Below the pieces are notes generated by a model. The model saw only the letters and a program-made list of their open reading frames with translations, was not told where the DNA came from and made no database searches. A stretch of 64,000 nt of DNA from Pseudoruegeria sp. HB172150. Lineage in GTDB: Bacteria > Pseudomonadota > Alphaproteobacteria > Rhodobacterales > Rhodobacteraceae. The DNA lies in NCBI RefSeq assembly GCF_013184805.1, contig NZ_JAATNG010000001.1, forward strand, positions 806,001 to 870,000. Direction: 5' to 3'. Both the position numbers and the translations under genes were made by a program. Shown in pieces: positions 60,551 to 64,000 of the stretch (position 1 is the stretch's first letter; each line of letters opens with the position of its first letter).

Positions 60551-61851
60551 GCGGATCGGCCGATACAACACCGGCCAATCCGGCGGAGGCATTGATCCTG
60601 AAAACCCTCTGCTGGACCTGGCCGCTCTACTTTCTCGGCGCGCTCTACGTCGTCGGGCCGGTCCTTGCCTGGGTTCTGGGTGGGCTGGCCGCGCTGTCGC
60701 TCTACCTCGGCCCCGCGATCCGCCCGGACCTGCGTGCGCGGGGTAAGGTACCGCCGGTGGTCCTTGCCTGGATCGCGGGAATGGCGGTTATGCTCGTCGC
60801 ATTGTGGGTCGGGCATCTCGACTGGGGGCTCGGCCTGAAGCAGACGATCAAGTCCACGATAGGCTGGGCCAAGGGCTGGGCGCTCCTGGCACTCTTCCCC
60901 TTCATAGGCGCGGTGCTGCCGATCCGGCGGGAGATCCTGATCCGCGGACAGTGCATCATCGGTCTCTGGACCCTGCTGCTACTGCCGGTTCTCCTCGCCG
61001 CGCCCTATGCCGGCATGCCGGAACGCATATTCACATCGCCCCTGAAAGCTGTTGGCGGCCCCGGCCCGGAATATTTCTCCGTCTACTTCTTCACCTGGGA
61101 TCCCGCCAGCTGGACCCCACGCTGGCAATTCTACGCGCCCTGGTCGCCGTTCGCGGCCCTCCTGGGGGTCGTGCAGGTCTGCTTCGCCCTCGAAGAACGC
61201 AACATTCGCTGGCGTACCATCGGGTTGGCGGCGGGCGCCGCGATGATCCTGTTCTCCAAGTCGCGCATGGGCCTTGTCGGTCTTGTCGCATGCACGGTTG
61301 GTCCGCGCCTGCTGCCGCTTGTCCTGCGCGGATGGGCATGGACCGCGCTCGCCGCCGCGACCGCCTCGCTCGCGGTCTTCGGAACGGCCCTCGCCCAGGC
61401 CGTCAAGGATGCGGTCGCGGCCTTCAAGGGCGCCCGTGCCGACAGCACCCGTGTCCGCGAAACGCTGCAGCGCATCGCCGGCGAACGCTGGCAGAACGAG
61501 GCCTACTGGTTCGGCCACGGCACCGTTCAGCCCGGCGCGCATCTCGTCGAATACATGCCCATCGGCAGCCATCACACCTGGTGGGGCCTGCTTTTCGTCA
61601 AGGGGCTGGTCGGATTTCTCGCGATGCTGGTTCCGATGACATGGCAGATCCTTCTCGCCGCCGCGGATGCCGCAAGATCCCGTCGCGGTTACCTGCCGCT
61701 CGGCATCGCGATGACCATGGTTCTGCTCTCGTTCGGAGAAAACATCGAGATCGAGGCGTACATGCTCTGGCCGGGCCTGATTGTCCTCGGGATACACGCA
61801 TCGGAGCGGGCGGACGATTTACGGTATGACATTCCGCAAAACGCCGGCTAG
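60547..61851 (+). CDS. O-antigen ligase/polymerase-like membrane protein (Wzy candidate)
   Basis: The 434-residue product has 10-12 membrane segments and a large periplasmic loop with RIAGERWQNEAYWFGHGTVQPG and HHTWWGLLFVKGLVGF, the position where Wzy/WaaL-type proteins carry catalytic histidine and arginine. FSKSRMGLVGLVA before the loop also fits the family. In a locus with Wzx, Wzz and Wza homologues it is the expected polymerase. Translation is coupled to the preceding gene. Confidence 0.8.
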   Translation: MSGSADTTPANPAEALILKTLCWTWPLYFLGALYVVGPVLAWVLGGLAALSLYLGPAIRPDLRARGKVPPVVLAWIAGMAVMLVALWVGHLDWGLGLKQTIKSTIGWAKGWALLALFPFIGAVLPIRREILIRGQCIIGLWTLLLLPVLLAAPYAGMPERIFTSPLKAVGGPGPEYFSVYFFTWDPASWTPRWQFYAPWSPFAALLGVVQVCFALEERNIRWRTIGLAAGAAMILFSKSRMGLVGLVACTVGPRLLPLVLRGWAWTALAAATASLAVFGTALAQAVKDAVAAFKGARADSTRVRETLQRIAGERWQNEAYWFGHGTVQPGAHLVEYMPIGSHHTWWGLLFVKGLVGFLAMLVPMTWQILLAAADAARSRRGYLPLGIAMTMVLLSFGENIEIEAYMLWPGLIVLGIHASERADDLRYDIPQNAG

Positions 61852-62524
61852 GTCCGCTTGCTGAATAATTGGCTCCAAGTGCATCGCCCCGGGCTCTGCC
61901 CAGCCGCGCTCGGCGACTTTGCCGCACCACAGGAGAAGCTGGGCATGGGCGAAATTCAGGGCTTCTTTAGTTACGGTCTACCCCGAGATCCTTCCAGTCT
62001 TGCGGGTATCGGTTTGTGCCTGGAGATACATTGATGAAGCTCGACACAGTCCACTTCACACTATCGAAATAGTCATCATTGGCCGCTTCTTGCACAGAAC
62101 AGCAATCTTGTGGTTTTTGGTGGGTTGGGTGGTAGTAGGTGTGCGTATGCAGTACTTTATTTTAATACACAACAACTTAGGCAAGGCAGTGGCGGAGACG
62201 AAAGAAATCGAACCAGAGATATGTTCCTTTTTTCCAACCTCCGGAAAACACGGCACAAACTCAGCGTAGGAATTGGGTAGACGTTTGATTTTGAACAACT
62301 TTTCAGATCTTTAGGGCTCGCTTGTCCGATGAGCGCAATGGTCCCTTCACGTCGTTCCTTTTGCCAAACGTCATCTGTTAACCGGCGCCGTGGCAGCGCC
62401 CGTTCAAACTGTCGCCGAGTGCCGCCTCAGTCGTTCCCTCCCGGCACGACGACAAGACACCAGCCTGTACAGTGTCTCGGGTCAATATATGGTTGACGTA
62501 AGTGAATTAGAGTTCGGTTGAAGC
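61852..62524. other. Non-coding stretch containing a tRNA-end duplicate
   Basis: These 673 bp hold no supported gene and are less G+C-rich than the EPS genes. The part after 62189 belongs to the putative integrated element bounded by tRNA-Ser sequence. Open frames at 61919-62269 and 62056-62298 lack ribosome sites and family features. Confidence 0.55.
62189..62214. repeat. Imperfect copy of the tRNA-Ser 3' end (putative att site)
   Basis: GTGGCGGAGACGAA (62189-62202) is identical to 63679-63692 at the tRNA-Ser 3' end, including its CCA complement. The next 12 bases match at 9 positions, giving 23 of 26. The copy is in the same orientation as the tRNA. It has no anticodon arm, so it is a displaced end and not a tRNA. 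Confidence 0.75.
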
Positions 62525-63388
62525 ATGACGGCAAATTCTGACGAAACAATGCAGGCGCTTCAGCATGAGGTCCAGCGATTACTGGGTCGGTGTTTGCTGC
62601 GGTTACAGCAATACGAACGTCTGATCAAAGCTATTATGGGGGACTGCGAAATCTCGGGGCCGGCTCATGCCTTGGAGGAAGTGAGGGCCGCGCGCATGAC
62701 CGCCACCGCCGGCAAGACGCTCGGAACCATAGTCGGCGAACTCCTGGGATCGTATGTTGTTCCCAATGAGGTCGACACTCCGATACCGACCTCAACCGAT
62801 ACCTCTGATGGCCACATCTCAATCGGCAGCCGGCTGCAACTATCGGACGCGGATTTCGCCCGGACTGAGAATGACCTGAGGGATTTGGTGCTTCTGCGGA
62901 ACAACCTGGTCCATCATTTCATTGACCAGCACGACATCAGAACCCTGGACGGATGCCGTGGCGGCCGCGATGCCTTGATCAAAGCCTACACCCGGATTGA
63001 CCGGCATTTCGAAGAACTCCGGGCATGGGCCAAAGGCATGCATGACGCTCGTCGGGCGCTCGCGGGGGTCGTCCAATCAGATGCATTCCACGACCTCGTG
63101 GTGAATGGCATTCACCCGGATGGCACAGTGTTCTGGCCTGGCGCAGGCATTGTGCGCGCGCTGCAGGAAGCTTCTGGAGTGTTGGCCGTCAAGGGTTGGA
63201 CGACCGTCGCGGAGGCTGGCAGGTGGATTGCGGAGCGGTATCCAGAACAACGGCCCGAGAAATATGGATGCAGCAGTTGGCGGCAGGTCGTGCATGAATC
63301 GCGCTTCTTCGAACTACGGTACTTTGAAGTCGGTGCACTTCGCGTTGCCCGGTATCGGGATAAAAAACGCCCTGCGAACCCAAGTTGA
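62525..63388 (+). CDS. HEPN-like plus OST-HTH/LOTUS-like protein of unknown function
   Basis: The 287-residue protein has a mainly helical N-terminal half. It contains the motif R125-N-N-L-V-H130 (R-x4-H) in a helix after DLRDLVLLRNNLVHHFID, which is the signature of HEPN ribonuclease domains. The C-terminal ~60 residues (GWTTVAEAGRWIAERYPEQRPEKYGCSSWRQVVHESRFFELRY) fit an OST-HTH/LOTUS domain, a winged fold that binds RNA. I infer an RNA-targeting protein, perhaps a defence or toxin effector. It is the only gene between the two tRNA-Ser repeats. No partner antitoxin is visible. The start has only a weak ribosome site. Confidence 0.65.
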   Translation: MTANSDETMQALQHEVQRLLGRCLLRLQQYERLIKAIMGDCEISGPAHALEEVRAARMTATAGKTLGTIVGELLGSYVVPNEVDTPIPTSTDTSDGHISIGSRLQLSDADFARTENDLRDLVLLRNNLVHHFIDQHDIRTLDGCRGGRDALIKAYTRIDRHFEELRAWAKGMHDARRALAGVVQSDAFHDLVVNGIHPDGTVFWPGAGIVRALQEASGVLAVKGWTTVAEAGRWIAERYPEQRPEKYGCSSWRQVVHESRFFELRYFEVGALRVARYRDKKRPANPS

Positions 63389-63678
63389 GGCCCGTCTGCA
63401 GGCAGGCTGCATCTTATGCCATACGAGGCTGGCTGGGTCGGCGGGCTGCCTGGGAATTAGGTGGCCATCAGCTTTCATTCAACCGAAAGTCAAGTCCAGC
63501 GCCGGAAGCGGCCGCCGACAACCGTATCGCGCCAAACGCCAAACAGAGACTCGGGCCGTATTGGGCGGCTATTTCGCCTGTGAATTCGAGTCTCTTGAGG
63601 CCAACGCCCCGCACAAGTCGCGGAAAACACGCCACAATACGTGAGGTATAAAATCGCTCAATATCAATGCCTTATGTC
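63389..63678. other. Non-coding end of the putative element
   Basis: About 290 bp between the HEPN-LOTUS-like gene and the tRNA. I see no gene, no integrase fragment and no clear terminator. A frame at 63385-63651 lacks support. Confidence 0.5.
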
Positions 63679-63704
63679 GTGGCGGAGACGAAGGGATTCG
63701 AACC
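63679..63704. repeat. tRNA-Ser 3' end repeat (putative att site)
   Basis: This is the partner of the repeat at 62189-62214 and forms the 3' end and T-arm of the intact tRNA gene. Integration into tRNA 3' ends normally leaves an intact tRNA on one side and a displaced end on the other, as seen here. Confidence 0.75.
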
Positions 63705-63769
63705 CTCGAAACGGTTTCCCGTTTACTCCCTTAGCAGGGGAGCGCCTTCGACCACTCGGCCACGTCTCC
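63680..63769 (-). tRNA. tRNA-Ser(GCU), CCA encoded
   Basis: On the minus strand the 5' acceptor GGAGACG (from 63769) pairs with CGTCTCC, followed by discriminator G and CCA ending at 63680. The anticodon stem CTCCC/GGGAG encloses the loop CTGCTAA with anticodon GCT (63733-63735). A long variable arm (ACGGG/CCGTT region) and the GGTTCGAATCC T-arm complete a class-II serine tRNA of 90 nt. It reads AGC/AGU codons. Confidence 0.95.
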
Positions 63770-63919
63770 GCCGACCCTCCTAAATGTCCGGTGCCAGAGA
63801 AACAAGGACAATATTGAACGGGCAGGTGGGAGCGGCGGGTCGACCACACGACCGAGACGGACCTGCGTGGTCAATGCGGCCGCGAGACCCGATCCCTGAA
63901 GCCACACCAGTCCTTCGGC

Positions 63920-64000
63920 CTACGGTTTGTCGCTCAGCACGCGGTACCCGCGCGGTTCAGCCGGATTGCCGCTGACGATGGCGTAATCTTCGACGTCCGA
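63920..64000 (-). CDS. Partial protein, C-terminus of a possible hexapeptide acyltransferase
   Basis: The last 26 codons and stop of a minus-strand gene reach the window edge. The end reads ...EDYAIVSGNPAEPRGYRVLSDKP. The core YAIVSGNPA is the typical exit from the left-handed helix of LpxA-like hexapeptide acyltransferases. The rest lies outside the window, so family membership is tentative. It is separated from tRNA-Ser by 150 bp. Confidence 0.5.
   Translation of the reverse strand, partial: SDVEDYAIVSGNPAEPRGYRVLSDKP

Noticed and set aside
62189-62214. A second tRNA gene at the tRNA-Ser-like repeat
   Set aside because: Only the 3' acceptor and part of the T-arm are present; no anticodon arm or 5' acceptor follows in the expected place.

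Overview
The window looks like chromosome from an alphaproteobacterium of the order Rhodobacterales, most likely a marine Roseobacter-group organism. This rests on the moderately high G+C, the style of the operons (liv-type and polyamine-type ABC systems, GntR/FCD and AraC regulators, a molybdopterin-fold protein paired with a hybrid kinase) and a gene resembling bacterial/plant methionine S-methyltransferase. The species cannot be fixed from sequence reading alone. No rRNA, CRISPR array or insertion sequence was seen. One tRNA-Ser(GCU) lies near the right end.

Layout. (1) 0-6.1 kb: a truncated secreted protein, a CRTAC1/ASPIC-type repeat protein facing a di-haem MbnH/MauG-like peroxidase, then an amaB/amaA-like pair for pipecolate/aminoadipate semialdehyde oxidation. 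(2) 6.1-11.0 kb: a siderophore island of AraC regulator, TonB receptor and exported Fes-like esterase. (3) 11.4-25.4 kb: a catabolic island that I read as hydroxypyridine degradation: amidase, AbrB-type membrane protein, two GntR regulators, SnoaL-like protein, NicF-like amidohydrolase, flavin reductase, HpaB-type monooxygenase, NicX-like ring-opening dioxygenase, polyamine-type ABC importer with a fused permease-ATPase, and a single-domain FAD synthetase. TGGTTG/CAACCA motifs recur in its promoter regions. (4) 25.4-32.4 kb: an aldehyde dehydrogenase with a liv-type ABC importer and a divergent AraC regulator. (5) 32.5-35.8 kb: katG and divergent oxyR.

(6) 35.9-42.0 kb: a signal-peptide-bearing MTA/SAH nucleosidase, a ribose-type ABC importer and a methylthioribose kinase. 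Together these suggest that methylthioadenosine is cleaved in the periplasm and methylthioribose is then imported and phosphorylated. (7) 42.1-46.1 kb: an operon of class III aminotransferase, TusA-like protein without its cysteine, fold-III PLP decarboxylase and MmtN-like methyltransferase. It fits the methionine -> S-methylmethionine -> DMSP-amine -> DMSP-aldehyde route to DMSP. (8) 46.8-61.9 kb: a Wzx/Wzy-type exopolysaccharide locus with its own phosphorelay (Cys-free SUOX-fold periplasmic protein, hybrid kinase with Hpt, LuxR-type response regulator). Four copies of a palindrome CCTATCCG-nn-CGGATAGG lie in front of every transcription unit of this locus, so I infer a dedicated regulon. 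(9) 62.2-63.7 kb: a 1.5-kb segment bounded by the 3' end of tRNA-Ser and an imperfect copy of that end, carrying one gene for a HEPN-LOTUS-like protein. It looks like a tiny integrated element.

The least ordinary parts are (6), (7), the palindrome regulon in (8), and (9). Functional names are inferred from motifs and remembered family sequences. No database search was possible.
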